A stretch of 64,000 bases of DNA from Streptomyces sp. ASQP_92 (GCF_025399895.1 NZ_JAODUA010000002.1:703062-767061); one strand, 5' to 3'; positions 19,399-28,690 are shown, counted from the stretch's first letter. Numbers and translations: made by a program. Notes: generated from the sequence alone by a model not told the origin.

Positions 19399-20361
19399 TC
19401 ACCGCCCGGCGGGGTCCGCCCCCGCCGGAACCTCGTAGATCTTTCCGTCGACACCGGACCGGTAGAGCCTGCCCGCCGAGAATCCGCGGTCGCCGTGTCC
19501 GTAGGTGATCTGTGTGGAGAGGTACATGCCCGACTGCACGGAACACAGGCCTCCGCGCTCGGCCCGCCAGATCTGGCCGGCGGCGTGGGTGGCGATCAAG
19601 GGGCGCCCCTGGCTGTCCAGGGTGAGTCCGTCGGGAAGGCCCAGGGCGTCGGAGAGGCCGGTGGAGATCCAGCGTTGGGGGTGCGCCGGGTCGTCGGCCG
19701 GGATCCGGTAGAGGGTGGGCGCCGGGGTGGTCTGGATGACATAGACCTGGCCGCCGTCGGGGGAGACGGCGATGCCATTGGGCATGGGGAGCTGGGCCCA
19801 CGCGGGATCGACCCGGCCGTCCGGCGTCACGCGGCCTATGTGCCGGCCGCCCACGGTGGTGGTGTAGACGGTGCCGTCGGGGGCGAGAGCCACACCGTCG
19901 ATGCCGCCGAGCCCCGACGCGTAGGTGCTGACGTGGCCGGAGTCGGGGTCCACCAGGAGGAGCTTGGAGACCGGGAGGAGGTCACCGGTGAGTGAGTGGC
20001 CGAGGTCGTTCCCGGTACCGACCAGGAGCTGCCCGTCCGGGCGGACGACGATACCGCCGTTGGCTCCGACGTTCGTGGTGAGCGCCACGGGAGCGCTGCC
20101 GGGGGCGTCGATGCGGTAGACGCGGCCGGAGAAGTAGGCGGTGGCGAACATGCGGCCCCGCTGGTCGACGACGATCGACTCGGCCCAGTCCGGCACACGT
20201 GCCACTTGGACGGGTTCGCCCACCGCGTTGGTCTCGCACGTGGGAGCCGCGTGGGCGGGGGCCGGAGTGAGCAGGGCCGCGGCCGTGGCGAGCGCGGCTG
20301 CGAACAGGAGGCTGCGGCGAGAGCCTCGTATCGCGGTGCGGGGCGTGTTCGGCGGCCTCAT
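19399..20361 (-). CDS. secreted SMP-30/gluconolactonase-like beta-propeller
   Basis: 320 residues. The N-terminus has a twin-Arg-like signal (GSRRSLLFAAALATAAALL, cleavage near AHA-AP), so export is likely. The body has six propeller-like units with the recurring pattern GGIVVRPDGQLLVG, IDGVALAPDGTVYT, PNGIAVSPDGGQVYV and PDGLTLDSQGRPLIA, as in SMP-30/gluconolactonase and NHL-type propellers. This group includes lactonases and strictosidine-synthase-like proteins, and no substrate can be assigned. The ATG at 20361 has GGAAGGGAC upstream. It lies 85 bases before the SnoaL-like gene and could share a transcript with it. Confidence 0.8.
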   Translation of the reverse strand: MRPPNTPRTAIRGSRRSLLFAAALATAAALLTPAPAHAAPTCETNAVGEPVQVARVPDWAESIVVDQRGRMFATAYFSGRVYRIDAPGSAPVALTTNVGANGGIVVRPDGQLLVGTGNDLGHSLTGDLLPVSKLLLVDPDSGHVSTYASGLGGIDGVALAPDGTVYTTTVGGRHIGRVTPDGRVDPAWAQLPMPNGIAVSPDGGQVYVIQTTPAPTLYRIPADDPAHPQRWISTGLSDALGLPDGLTLDSQGRPLIATHAAGQIWRAERGGLCSVQSGMYLSTQITYGHGDRGFSAGRLYRSGVDGKIYEVPAGADPAGR

Positions 20362-20648
20362 CAAGTCCCTTCCCTGCCTGGGGTGTTGGGCGACACTGCG
20401 GGCTCCGGGATCTTCCGGCTCCGTAGATTGTGCGTCAACAGGGGGCAGGGCGCGGGGAGTTCGGCCGACTTGCCGGGGTGCTCGCGTGTGGGTGATGTCA
20501 CTGGGGCGGAGCCGGGGCGGCGGCCGCGCCACACTTCACGGCTGCGGCCCGGGCAGTCGGCACACACGCTGAGCCTTGACGCGTGGATGCCGACTGCCCG
20601 GGCCGCGGGCGGGGCCGTCGTCGTAGGGCCCCTGCGCTGTACGTGCCC

Positions 20649-20918
20649 TCAGTGACGGCTGCGGTTGCCGATGATCAGGCGGTAGATGATGAGCACGATG
20701 ACCGAGCCGACGATGGCGGCGATCCAGGTCGACAGGTGGAAGAACCCGTTGATGGAGTGGACGTGGAAGATGACCTTTCCGAGCCATCCGCCGAGAAGTC
20801 CGCCCACGATGCCGATGATCATGGTGACGAAGCAGCCGCCCGGGTCCCTGCCCGGCATGAGTGCCTTGGCGATGGCGCCCGCGAGCAGGCCGATCAGGAT
20901 CCAGGCGATGATGCCCAT
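20649..20918 (-). CDS. GlsB/YeaQ/YmgE-family small membrane protein
   Basis: 89 residues with three hydrophobic segments: IIAWILIGLLAGAIAKAL, FVTMIIGIVGGLLGGWLG and STWIAAIVGSVIVLIIYRLI. The motif GLLAGAIAKALMPGRDPGG is the signature of the transglycosylase-associated-protein/GlsB group, membrane proteins induced by stress in several bacteria. The exact role is unknown. The ATG at 20918 has a weak RBS (GGGATGGAC). It diverges from dps, another stress gene. Confidence 0.88.
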   Translation of the reverse strand: MGIIAWILIGLLAGAIAKALMPGRDPGGCFVTMIIGIVGGLLGGWLGKVIFHVHSINGFFHLSTWIAAIVGSVIVLIIYRLIIGNRSRH

Positions 20919-21142
20919 GGTGAGTCCATCCCAACGTCGATGTGTCCGCACCCGTACGGGTGCGGTGCTGATGGTGATCTGTTGCGGTGGCCGTAGGCCC
21001 TGAAGGGAAGGGTGCCCAGGCCAGGAACCCCTATGCCAGTCGCATCGTCCATTGGGGTGGCCCGGGTGCGCCCGGGCACACCCCGGCCGCGCCCGCCCCG
21101 ACCGGGTTTGACGTGCGTTTGTCGAGGAACGCGAGCTACCGA

Positions 21143-21160
21143 GATCGATGCCCATCGATC
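21143..21160. promoter_or_regulatory. 18-bp inverted repeat upstream of dps
   Basis: GATCGATG-CC-CATCGATC is a perfect 8-bp inverted repeat ending 27 bases before the dps ATG. It could be an operator or a 5'-UTR hairpin of dps. Confidence 0.45.
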
Positions 21161-21187
21161 GACGCGGAATCGATGAAGGGAAACACG

Positions 21188-21658
21188 ATGTCCGGTGTGA
21201 AGGGGTCGCTGTCCGAAGCGGACCTGAAGGTGGTCGGCCCGGCGCTGAAGAGCGCGCTCGTCGACCTGGTGGACCTCTCGCTGGTGGCCAAGCAGGTCCA
21301 CTGGAACGTGGTGGGCCCGCGGTTCCGCTCCGTCCACCTCCAGCTCGACGAGGTCGTCACCACGGCCCGGCAGCACTCCGACATCGTGGCCGAACGCGCC
21401 TCGGCCCTCGGTGTGAACCCCGACGGGCGGGCCGCCACGCTGGCCGGCGCCAGCGCGATCGGCACCGTGCCGGACGGCTGGATCAAGGACTCTGACGCCG
21501 TGCAGGTGCTGGTCACCGCGCTGGGCAGGGTCATCGAGCGGATGCGTGAGCGGATCAGGGCGACGGCCGACCCGGACCCGGTGAGCCAGGACATGCTCAT
21601 CGCGGTGACCGGCGAGCTGGAGAAGCACGCGTGGATGTTCCAGGCGGAGAACATCTGA
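21188..21658 (+). CDS. dps: Dps-family ferritin-like DNA-protection protein
   Basis: 156 residues. The ferroxidase-site segment KQVHWNVVGPRFRSVHLQLDEV carries the family's His and Asp/Glu ligands, and the four-helix bundle is of normal length. The C-terminal ELEKHAWMFQAENI is the typical end of actinobacterial Dps. The protein forms 12-mers that oxidise and store iron and bind DNA under stress. The ATG at 21188 has GAAGGGA upstream; an ATG 15 bases earlier is also in frame. There is no long C-terminal tail, so it is of the shorter Streptomyces Dps type. Confidence 0.93.
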   Translation: MSGVKGSLSEADLKVVGPALKSALVDLVDLSLVAKQVHWNVVGPRFRSVHLQLDEVVTTARQHSDIVAERASALGVNPDGRAATLAGASAIGTVPDGWIKDSDAVQVLVTALGRVIERMRERIRATADPDPVSQDMLIAVTGELEKHAWMFQAENI

Positions 21659-21799
21659 CGGCCCGCCCGTAGACCCGGGCCACGGGGCGCGGCCGACGGC
21701 GTTCGGGCCGGCCACGCATCCGTACCCGGGTTCACATGGCTGGACGGTCTGGGGTCGGACCGTCTGGGGGTGGCCGGCCGTCCGGGGGCGCTCGTGTGC

Positions 21800-22639
21800 T
21801 CAGCCGTGCGCGACGGTGAGCTTGTAGAAGGCGACGCGTGCCCCCTTGGTCGTGCTGTTGGAGGACGACTGGTTGTAGGAGCCCGCCTTGAAGTACTGGC
21901 GGTAGCTGTTGAAGGAGGACGGGATCGGGTAGTGCGTGGTGCTTCCGTCGACCGTCAGGTCGATGGTGTGGCCTGACGAGACACCGATCGTGTAACTCCA
22001 TGTCCTGCCCACCGGAACATGGCCCACGGCGTGCGAAGTCTGGCCGCCGGAAGGGGAGTTCTCCGTGCCGAGGACGATGTCCCCGTTGGCGTGGTAGTAG
22101 AGCTCGAGCAGCGGTTTGGTGGAGGAGCCGCCCGTGCCCAGGTGGATCTGCCCGACACAGACGCTGGACGTCACCGACACCACGCGCAGGGTCGCGCTCA
22201 GCTTGTGGGTGCCGCCGAGCGACCAGTTCGCGGGGCTCCCGTCGCGGTTCATCTCGCGCAGCTCGGAGCGGGCATAGTGGGAGTTCGGCGTGGTGACACC
22301 CTTTTCCGGCGCCCAGAACGTCATCGCCCCGTCGCGGGTGTCCGTGTAGAAGTACGAGTCCTGGAAGCCGTTGGCACCCTGGAGCCGGGACGAGGAGATC
22401 GTGGTCGGCGAACCGGGGGAGCCCACCGGCTCCTGTAGCTCCCACACCGACAGATCGAAGGAGCCGCCGGGCGCGGACGAAGCCTTCGCGGCCGTGCCCG
22501 CGCCGCCGCCTCGCTCGGCCACAACGCCCGTGCTGTGGAGGCCGGTTGAGGATGACGCGGGGGCGGGAGCGGCGAAGGCGAGGCCGCCGATGACGGCGGC
22601 GGTGGCGGCGAACGGGATGAGCAGCGGGCGTATGCGCAT
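21800..22639 (-). CDS. secreted PL7-family polysaccharide (alginate) lyase
   Basis: 279 residues with a Sec signal (LLIPFAATAAVIGGLAFAAPA). The three PL7 signatures are present: RSELREM near residue 126, QIH (VCVGQIHLG) near 164 and YFKAGSYNQ near 250. Together these form the active-site groove of alginate_lyase2 enzymes, which cleave by beta-elimination. QIH usually marks preference for polyguluronate or mixed blocks, which is a family rule and not shown here. The ATG at 22639 has AGAGG upstream. A GTTC-N8-GAAC element lies about 65 bases before the start. Confidence 0.88.
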   Translation of the reverse strand: MRIRPLLIPFAATAAVIGGLAFAAPAPASSSTGLHSTGVVAERGGGAGTAAKASSAPGGSFDLSVWELQEPVGSPGSPTTISSSRLQGANGFQDSYFYTDTRDGAMTFWAPEKGVTTPNSHYARSELREMNRDGSPANWSLGGTHKLSATLRVVSVTSSVCVGQIHLGTGGSSTKPLLELYYHANGDIVLGTENSPSGGQTSHAVGHVPVGRTWSYTIGVSSGHTIDLTVDGSTTHYPIPSSFNSYRQYFKAGSYNQSSSNSTTKGARVAFYKLTVAHG

Positions 22640-22703
22640 GGGGGAGACCTCTTTGTGGGGGAGACCGGAGGGTGGTCGGCGCGCGGGGGCCCGTCCGCGC
22701 AGT

Positions 22704-22719
22704 GTTCCGTATGCTGAAC
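22704..22719. promoter_or_regulatory. GTTC-N8-GAAC element upstream of the PL7 gene
   Basis: GTTCCGTATGCTGAAC matches 6 of 8 pairs as an inverted repeat and resembles IclR-type operators. No IclR gene is in this window. Confidence 0.3.
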
Positions 22720-22866
22720 GACATGTCTGCTTGTGAACGGGGAAACCGTAGGGCTCCGGTGTGGGCGCGTCAATAGATCTGCGGACGCCGTTGCGGGTGC
22801 GCCTTGGGGCGACGTCGGCCGTGCTCCTCGCGCGTGCGCGGATGCCTAGGGGGTAACCGGGGTGAC

Positions 22867-23487
22867 ATGGCATCAGAACCACGGCTTCAACGCCGTACTT
22901 GGCCGGCTGTCGCGGCGCGAGCCGCCGTACTGATCGTCGGATTCGTCTGCATGGTGGCCTTCGCGGTGGTGCTGGCCAGGGCCACCCTGGTCCCCTCGCC
23001 CATGTCCGTCCGGCTGACCCACACCAATCTGCACCCGGGCGACTCGATCCGCGCCTACCTCGCCCAGCCCAACTGGCGGGACGCCGTGAAGCAGGTGGGC
23101 GGCAACGTGGTGCTCGGCATGCCGTTCGGAGTGCTGCTTCCCGTGGTGTTCCCCCGGACGCGGGGCCTGGTGCGGGTCGTGCTCATGACCGCCTTCGTGA
23201 TGCTCACCGTCGAGGGGGCCCAGGGCCTTCTGGTCACCGGGCGCGCCTTCGACATCGACGACGTCATCCTCAACTCGCTGGGCGCCTTCGCCGGTTACCT
23301 GCTGCTGGGCCGCCGGCTCGGCCGCGCCCTGCACCCCCGGCGCGAGCACTGGTGGCATCGTCGCCCCGTCGAGAAGGACAAGCCCATGGAAGCGACGGCG
23401 ACGACGGAGGACGCCACCGAACCTCCCGCCACCTCGAAATGGCGCCTGCCCGCGATCCTGCGAGCGGTGCGCAAGCCGGTCCGCTGA
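22867..23487 (+). CDS. VanZ-family membrane protein
   Basis: 206 residues. Four hydrophobic segments with VGGNVVLGMPFGVLLPVVFP and the conserved TVEGAQGLLVTGRAFDIDDVILNSLG are diagnostic of VanZ-like proteins. VanZ gives low-level teicoplanin tolerance in enterococci; the actinomycete homologues have no settled role. The last 45 residues are charged and cytoplasmic. The ATG at 22867 has GGGGTGAC upstream. It diverges from the PL7 gene. Confidence 0.88.
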   Translation: MASEPRLQRRTWPAVAARAAVLIVGFVCMVAFAVVLARATLVPSPMSVRLTHTNLHPGDSIRAYLAQPNWRDAVKQVGGNVVLGMPFGVLLPVVFPRTRGLVRVVLMTAFVMLTVEGAQGLLVTGRAFDIDDVILNSLGAFAGYLLLGRRLGRALHPRREHWWHRRPVEKDKPMEATATTEDATEPPATSKWRLPAILRAVRKPVR

Positions 23488-23573
23488 GGGGCTACGGACC
23501 GTCAAGGAACAGCGGTCCGTCAAAGGACTCCGCTGCGTCGAAGAAGACCGGTCCGTTGAGGGGCAACGGCAGG

Positions 23574-23651
23574 AGCCGACGCCCGGACCTCCCCAACTTC
23601 CCCATTCCGAAAAGGAGTTGGGGAAGGCGGGAGGGTCCGGGCGTCGGCTCG
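23574..23651. terminator. long two-tier hairpin between convergent genes
   Basis: An outer stem of 17 perfect base pairs (GAGCCGACGCCCGGACC with its complement) encloses an inner stem CCCCAAC/GTTGGGG. It lies between the VanZ gene and a leftward hypothetical gene and could stop transcription from both sides. Confidence 0.8.
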
Positions 23652-23666
23652 TGATCCGTTGTCGCG

Positions 23667-23981
23667 CTACTCCGTGATTCCGGTGATGACCGCGTCTCCC
23701 AGCGGCGCCTCGTCCTGCGAGTAGCCGGCCGTCCGCAGCGCGGCCCCCACCTTTTCGCGGGCCTGCTGCTCGGCGCTCTCGGTGTCGTCGGCCTCCACCT
23801 CCAGGCGGATGCTGAAGGCCGAGGACCCGCTGTAGAAGGTGAGCATCTCCAGGTGCTCCTCCTCGCCGAACCGCGTACCGCGCGGGTCGGCCGGGCGCAG
23901 GGCGCGTTGGAGGGTCTCGGTGCTTGCCTCGGTGCGCTCCGCGAGGAGGGTTCCGGGGATCGTTACGACATAGGTGGTCAT
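23667..23981 (-). CDS. conserved small hypothetical protein
   Basis: 104 residues from the ATG at 23981. It begins MTTYVVTIPGTLLAERTEAS and has an alternating beta/alpha pattern with SAFSIRLEVEADDTESAEQQ followed by the helix ARERKVGAAL-like segment (AREKVGAALRTAGYSQDE). No signal, membrane segment or motif is recognised. The RBS is weak (GGTAGC). The adjacent long hairpin supports it as a real transcription unit. Confidence 0.6.
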   Translation of the reverse strand: MTTYVVTIPGTLLAERTEASTETLQRALRPADPRGTRFGEEEHLEMLTFYSGSSAFSIRLEVEADDTESAEQQAREKVGAALRTAGYSQDEAPLGDAVITGITE

Positions 23982-24098
23982 AGAGCTACCGGGTGCCCCG
24001 TGCGCCGCCCTCGTACACCCCGGCATGCGGCGAACGGGGGTGTTCCGGCCGGAACGGGCGGATCGGCCGCAGGGCGTGCGCGGGCCGGTCCGGTGCCG

Positions 24099-26186
24099 TC
24101 AGGAAGGGCGGCGGGACGGGGTGACCTGGGCGATCAGCAGGGCGATGTCGTCGTGGCCCTGCGGGGGCGGCAGCGCGGCCAGGAGGCGGTCGCAGGTCGC
24201 CTCCAGGGGAAGCCGGTGGTGGGTGAGGGCGTCCAGCAGGGCGCGCAGCCGGTCGTCGATCGGCTGGTCCCGGGTTTCGACCAGGCCGTCGGTGTACAGC
24301 ACGAGCCGGTCGCCGGGAGCACAGTCGACCGTGGTGGCCCGGAACGGAACGCCGCCCACGCCGAGCGGAGCCCCGGTGGGCAGGTGCAGGAACTGGGGGG
24401 CGCGGCCCGGACGGTCCCAGATGGGCGGCAGATGGCCCGCGAGCGCGATGCGGCAGGTCGTGTGGTGCGGGTCGTAGACGGCGTAGACGCAGGTGGCCGT
24501 GGTCTCGTCGAGCTCGGCGGTGATGCGGTCGAGGTGGCGCAGGACGTCGGCGGGGTCCAGGTCGAGGCCCGCGAGCGTCCGCGTCGCGGTGCGCAACTGT
24601 CCCATCGTGGCGGCCGCGTTGATGCCGTGGCCCATCACATCGCCCACGACGAGCGCCGTCTTGTCACCTGCCACCGGAATGGCGTCGAACCAGTCGCCGC
24701 CGGCCTCGCCGATGGCGGCGGCGGGCTGGTAGCGGTAGGCGACGTCGAGGCCGGTGGGCTGGGGTGGCTGGCGCGGCAGCAGGTGCTGTTGCAGGGCGAG
24801 GGCCGCGTGCCGCTGTTGCTGGAACCAGCGGGCGTTGTCGATGCAGACGGCGGCCCGGGTGGCGAGTTCGAGCGCCAGAACGGCGTCGTCGTGGGTGAAG
24901 GGCTGCGGGTTGCGGGCACGCTTGAGGTCGAGGGCGCCCAGGACTTCGCCGCGCGCGATGAGCGGAACCGCCAGATAGGAGTGCAGCCCGGCGCGGGCCA
25001 GCAGTTCGGCGGCCTCCTCGTCGCGGGCGATGTTCACCAGATCACCGGGGTCGACATGGCTGATCAGGACGGGCCGGGCGGTGGTGACACAGCGGGTGAC
25101 CAGGCGCTCCGCGTTGTACTTGGCGATGTTGCCCGGGGGGTCGGCCGCCCGCAGCGCGTCGGTGGGGTACGCGGCGGCGACGGCCAGGGCGCGGATGGAC
25201 ACCGGACCGGACGCGGGGTCGTCGACGGGGACCCGGCCGTCCAGGACGGAGTCGAGGAGGTCGACGGCCGCGATGTCGGCGAGGTCGGTCACGACGAGGT
25301 CCGCCAACTCGTGGGCGGTGCGGTTGAGATCGAGTGTGGTGCCGATGCGCACCGATGCCCGGGCGATGAGATCGAGGCGTCTGCGCGCCTCGGCGGCTTC
25401 GTTGGCGGCGTGGTACTGCTCGCTCACGTCCACGATCGAGGTCGCGACGCCGAGGATCCGCCCGGCCGGGTCCTCCAGGCGGTAGTAGGACACGTTCCAG
25501 GCGTGCTCGGTGGCATCGCCCGGAGTCCGGCCGATGGCCGTCTGGTCGAGCAGCGGCACACCGGTTTCCAGGACCCGCCGCATCGTCGCCTCGATGTGCC
25601 CGGCGTCCAGGAACGGCAGGGCCTCGCGGACCGTACGCCCGATGTGCTCGGCGGGAGTGACGCCGTTGATCCGGGCCAGGGTGGGGTTGACCAGAACGTA
25701 GCGCAGCTCGGTGTCGAGCACCGCCAGGCCGATCGGGGACTGCGACACCAGGCGCACCGAGAGGGCCAGATCGCGTTCCACGGCGCGCACGGTCGGCTCG
25801 TCCGTGGCGATCCCCAGCGCGTACATCGCGCCGTGCTCGTCCTGGAGCCGCATGTTGCGGAACTCCACCATCCGGGTGCTGCCGTCCTTGTGGCGGATGG
25901 GGAAGACACCCGCCCAGGTCCCGCCGCCGCCCATCACCCGGGCGAAGAGGTCCAGGACCAGGGGGCGGTGCTCCTCGGCGACCAGGAGTTTCGCCGCGGA
26001 GCGGCCGAGCGCGTCCTGCGCGTCCCAGCCGAACAGTTCGTGGGCCTGCGGGCTCCACAGGGCGATCCGCCCGGCCTCGTCGAGCACTATGGCGGCCACG
26101 CCGAGCACATCGAGCAGGCCGCCCGGTTCGGACGCGGCGACGCGCATGCGGCCGAGCCGCTCCCCGAACACTTCGGATGCGTTCAT
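24099..26186 (-). CDS. PAS-PAS-GAF-SpoIIE (PP2C) sensor phosphatase
   Basis: 695 residues. Order: PAS near 25-130 (VLDEAGRIALWSPQAHELFGW), a second PAS near 140-255 (LDTELRYVLVNPTLARINGV), GAF near 265-440 and a C-terminal PP2C/SpoIIE domain near 475-690 with AGGDWFDAIPV, VVGDVMGHGINAAATM and GHDDIALLIAQ. This is the RsbU-like layout common in Streptomyces: a cytoplasmic sensor that dephosphorylates an anti-anti-sigma factor, here through unknown ligands. No anti-sigma kinase domain is fused and no sigma factor is adjacent. The ATG at 26186 has GAAGGG upstream. Confidence 0.92.
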   Translation of the reverse strand: MNASEVFGERLGRMRVAASEPGGLLDVLGVAAIVLDEAGRIALWSPQAHELFGWDAQDALGRSAAKLLVAEEHRPLVLDLFARVMGGGGTWAGVFPIRHKDGSTRMVEFRNMRLQDEHGAMYALGIATDEPTVRAVERDLALSVRLVSQSPIGLAVLDTELRYVLVNPTLARINGVTPAEHIGRTVREALPFLDAGHIEATMRRVLETGVPLLDQTAIGRTPGDATEHAWNVSYYRLEDPAGRILGVATSIVDVSEQYHAANEAAEARRRLDLIARASVRIGTTLDLNRTAHELADLVVTDLADIAAVDLLDSVLDGRVPVDDPASGPVSIRALAVAAAYPTDALRAADPPGNIAKYNAERLVTRCVTTARPVLISHVDPGDLVNIARDEEAAELLARAGLHSYLAVPLIARGEVLGALDLKRARNPQPFTHDDAVLALELATRAAVCIDNARWFQQQRHAALALQQHLLPRQPPQPTGLDVAYRYQPAAAIGEAGGDWFDAIPVAGDKTALVVGDVMGHGINAAATMGQLRTATRTLAGLDLDPADVLRHLDRITAELDETTATCVYAVYDPHHTTCRIALAGHLPPIWDRPGRAPQFLHLPTGAPLGVGGVPFRATTVDCAPGDRLVLYTDGLVETRDQPIDDRLRALLDALTHHRLPLEATCDRLLAALPPPQGHDDIALLIAQVTPSRRPS

Positions 26187-26359
26187 CGTCGGCCCTTCGT
26201 CAGCCGGTCGGTGCCCTCACTCCTGGCTCAGCGCCTTCACCATCTTCTCCCCGCCGGGCCTGATCGGCAGACCAGACGTCGCAGAAGATCGGAATCGGCA
26301 CGGAGAGTGACCCGGCCGCGCCCGGCCCGCCCCAGCTCGCGCCCGGACGGGGCGGGCGC

Positions 26360-26683
26360 TCAGAGCGGCTGCTTCCCGCGCTGCTCGTCGTGGTGCGCCA
26401 GGGCCGCGAGAAGGGTGGACACGGTCAGGCCGGCCTCGGCCGGGTGGCGCAAGGGGGTGGCCGGTTCGATGCGGTACGTGTTGGAGCGACCCTGGCGGGT
26501 GTGGGAGAGGTATCCGGCCTCCTCCAGATCGGCGATGATCCGCTGGACGGCACGCTCGGTGAGTCTGCAGTGTGCTGCGATGTCGCGGATACGGGTCGAG
26601 GGATCTTCGGCGATCGCGGCCAGCACCCGGGCGTGATTGGTGAGGAACGTCCAGCCCGCGTGTGGTTCAGGTACGGAACCCAT
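26360..26683 (-). CDS. small winged-helix transcriptional regulator (MarR-like)
   Basis: 107 residues. A winged helix-turn-helix is evident: NHARVLAAIAEDPSTRIRDI, then AAHCRLTERAVQRIIADLEEAGYL and the wing SHTRQGRSNTYRI. This is the compact MarR/HTH_24 type often seen next to phosphatase genes in Streptomyces. The ATG at 26683 lies directly after GAAGGA, leaving almost no spacer, so translation may begin differently or from a leaderless message. It sits 173 bases upstream of the phosphatase gene on the same strand and may regulate it. Confidence 0.8.
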   Translation of the reverse strand: MGSVPEPHAGWTFLTNHARVLAAIAEDPSTRIRDIAAHCRLTERAVQRIIADLEEAGYLSHTRQGRSNTYRIEPATPLRHPAEAGLTVSTLLAALAHHDEQRGKQPL

Positions 26684-26772
26684 TCCTTCAGCGTATGACG
26701 TGGCATTCGCGCAAACAATCAGGTGAATGATATTTCACGTAACCCCCGTCCCATGTTCGCGGACCCCACATG

Positions 26773-26822
26773 GGTTCGCCGCGGACCGTGTGTGGCGTGA
26801 CCACACTCGTCCGCGGCGAACC
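26773..26822 (-). terminator. hairpin terminator of the M1 peptidase gene
   Basis: GGTTCGCCGCGGAC pairs perfectly over 14 bp with its complement, and an inner GTGTGG/CCACAC stem extends it. It begins 18 bases after the peptidase stop. Confidence 0.82.
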
Positions 26823-26839
26823 GTTGCTGTGCCGGGGCG

Positions 26840-28690
26840 TCAGCCCTCGATGCGGTGCTGGGTCCAGAACGACGTCAGGTCCGTGGTGGTGGCCGCCTGG
26901 GCCGCCGCCTTGAACTCGGCCGTGGTCGAGACGCCGTACCAGTGCGAAGTGGCGTAGTCCTTCAGCAACTTGGCCATCACGGTGTCACCGAGCACCCGCC
27001 GCAGGTCGTGCAGTGCGCACTTGCCGTAGCCGTAGATGACGGTCGAGTACCGGGAGGAGTGGGCGTCCCAGTAGGCCATCGAGTTGGTGATCTTCTCGCT
27101 GGTGGAGGCCCACGAGACGCTGTTCCAGCAGCCGGAGCCGGTCTTGTTCTGGGCGAGGTCGGTGGAGTAGTCGGTGAACGCCTCGTCCAGCCAGGGGCTG
27201 TTGTACTCGTCGTCGCCGACGATCCCGTACCACCACTGGTGGCCGATCTCGTGGGTGAGCGCCGTGGTGGAGACCAGGTCGAGCACGAAGCCCGGGTACT
27301 CCATGCCGCCGAACCAGTAGTTGTTGTCGATCACGGCGTCCAGCTCGCCGTACGGGTAGGCCCCGAAGCGGGCGGCGTGGGTGTCCACGGCGGATTTGGC
27401 GGTGGCCAGCATCGACTGGGCGTCGGAGGAGCTGATGCCCGAGACCGAGTAGATGTTGATGGCCGTGCCGGCCGGTGAGGTGCCGGAGATCTTGCTGAAG
27501 GGGCCCGCGGCCCAGGCGAAGTCGCGCACCTTGGAGGCGGTCGCCGTGGTGATCGTGCGCCCGCTGGTCCCGGGGGTGTCGACCGAGGTGCCGGTGGCCG
27601 GGACCAGGAGGCCGGTCGGGTGGTCCAGGGTCACCTTGAAGTCGGCGGCCAGCGAGTAGAAGGACTCACCGTTGTTGGTGTACGGGTCCAGATGCCAGCC
27701 CGCGGCGTCCCGGACGGCCAGGACGGGCAGGGCGTTGCCGATGTTGTTGAACGCGCCGTCGTAGCCGAAGCGGTCGGCGCCGCTGGGCACGGTGATGCCC
27801 AGGTCGAAGCCGATGGTCGCGCTCTGGCCCTGGGTCAGCGGCGTCGCCAGCGCGATCTTCAGGGCGGTGCAGCCGACCGTGAGATCGCCCGCCGTGCCGC
27901 CGGTGACGTTGCTGACCTTGATCGGCATGGCCGAGCAGGTGCCGTGGTAGTTGTCCCACAACCTCAGATACACCTCGTTGAGCGCGGTGGCGGAGGCGTT
28001 GGTGAAGGTCGCGCTCTCGTGCCCGGTCCAGCCGGTGCCGCTCGCGTTGCTGCTCAGGCTGACGGTGTACGCGGGCGCGGCCGGGGTGCGGGTGGAGTCG
28101 CCGGGCGGGGTGGTGCCGCCGGAGGTGTTGAGGGCGATGTCGTCGAGGACGAAGCTCGTCTGGAGGCTGGAGTCCTCGGTGCCGGTGAACGCCAGGCTCA
28201 CCGTCTGACCCGCGAAGCCGGACACGTCGACCGACTTCTGTATGTAGCCCGAGTTCTTGTCGAGGTTGGAGTACGTCGCCAGGGTCGTACCCCCGATCTT
28301 CGCCGTCAGCTTGTCGTACGCGGTCGACGAGGTCGTCTCGGCCGTGTCGATGTGCAGCCAGTAGGTGAGGGTCGCGGTGCTGCATCCCGAGGGGATGGTG
28401 ACGCTCTGGGAGAGCGTGTCGGTATGGGTGCTGCCCACACCGTTGAGCCAGGCGAAGGTGGTGCCGCCATGGGCGGACTCGCCGGCGCGACTGGTGATCA
28501 CGCTCGTCGACGACTGGGTCCAGGGCGAAGTGCCGCTCTCGAAGCCGCCGTTGGCGACCACCTGGCCCGGGGTGCAGGCGGCGGCGGTGGCCGGCCGGGC
28601 CGAGGCCGGCGTGGCGGGAAGGGAGACGGCGGCCAGCGCGGCGACGGCGCAGGCGGCCGCCGCGAGGGACTTGTGGGGGGTGGATCTCAC
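26840..28690 (-). CDS. secreted M1-family metallopeptidase with an N-terminal beta-sandwich domain
   Basis: 616 residues from GTG at 28690 (AAGGAG upstream). A Sec signal spans residues 8-32. Residues 40-190 form a beta-sandwich (NGGFESGTSPWTQ to SFVLDDIAL) of the carbohydrate-binding kind. Residues 205-616 are an M1 aminopeptidase: GGMEYPG at 461-467 (family GxMEN), zinc motif HEIGHQWW with His480 and His484, and Glu503 in LDEAFTDY. Such secreted enzymes release N-terminal amino acids and feed nitrogen supply. Joining the extra sandwich is a Streptomyces variant. Monocistronic. Confidence 0.92.
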   Translation of the reverse strand: MRSTPHKSLAAAACAVAALAAVSLPATPASARPATAAACTPGQVVANGGFESGTSPWTQSSTSVITSRAGESAHGGTTFAWLNGVGSTHTDTLSQSVTIPSGCSTATLTYWLHIDTAETTSSTAYDKLTAKIGGTTLATYSNLDKNSGYIQKSVDVSGFAGQTVSLAFTGTEDSSLQTSFVLDDIALNTSGGTTPPGDSTRTPAAPAYTVSLSSNASGTGWTGHESATFTNASATALNEVYLRLWDNYHGTCSAMPIKVSNVTGGTAGDLTVGCTALKIALATPLTQGQSATIGFDLGITVPSGADRFGYDGAFNNIGNALPVLAVRDAAGWHLDPYTNNGESFYSLAADFKVTLDHPTGLLVPATGTSVDTPGTSGRTITTATASKVRDFAWAAGPFSKISGTSPAGTAINIYSVSGISSSDAQSMLATAKSAVDTHAARFGAYPYGELDAVIDNNYWFGGMEYPGFVLDLVSTTALTHEIGHQWWYGIVGDDEYNSPWLDEAFTDYSTDLAQNKTGSGCWNSVSWASTSEKITNSMAYWDAHSSRYSTVIYGYGKCALHDLRRVLGDTVMAKLLKDYATSHWYGVSTTAEFKAAAQAATTTDLTSFWTQHRIEG

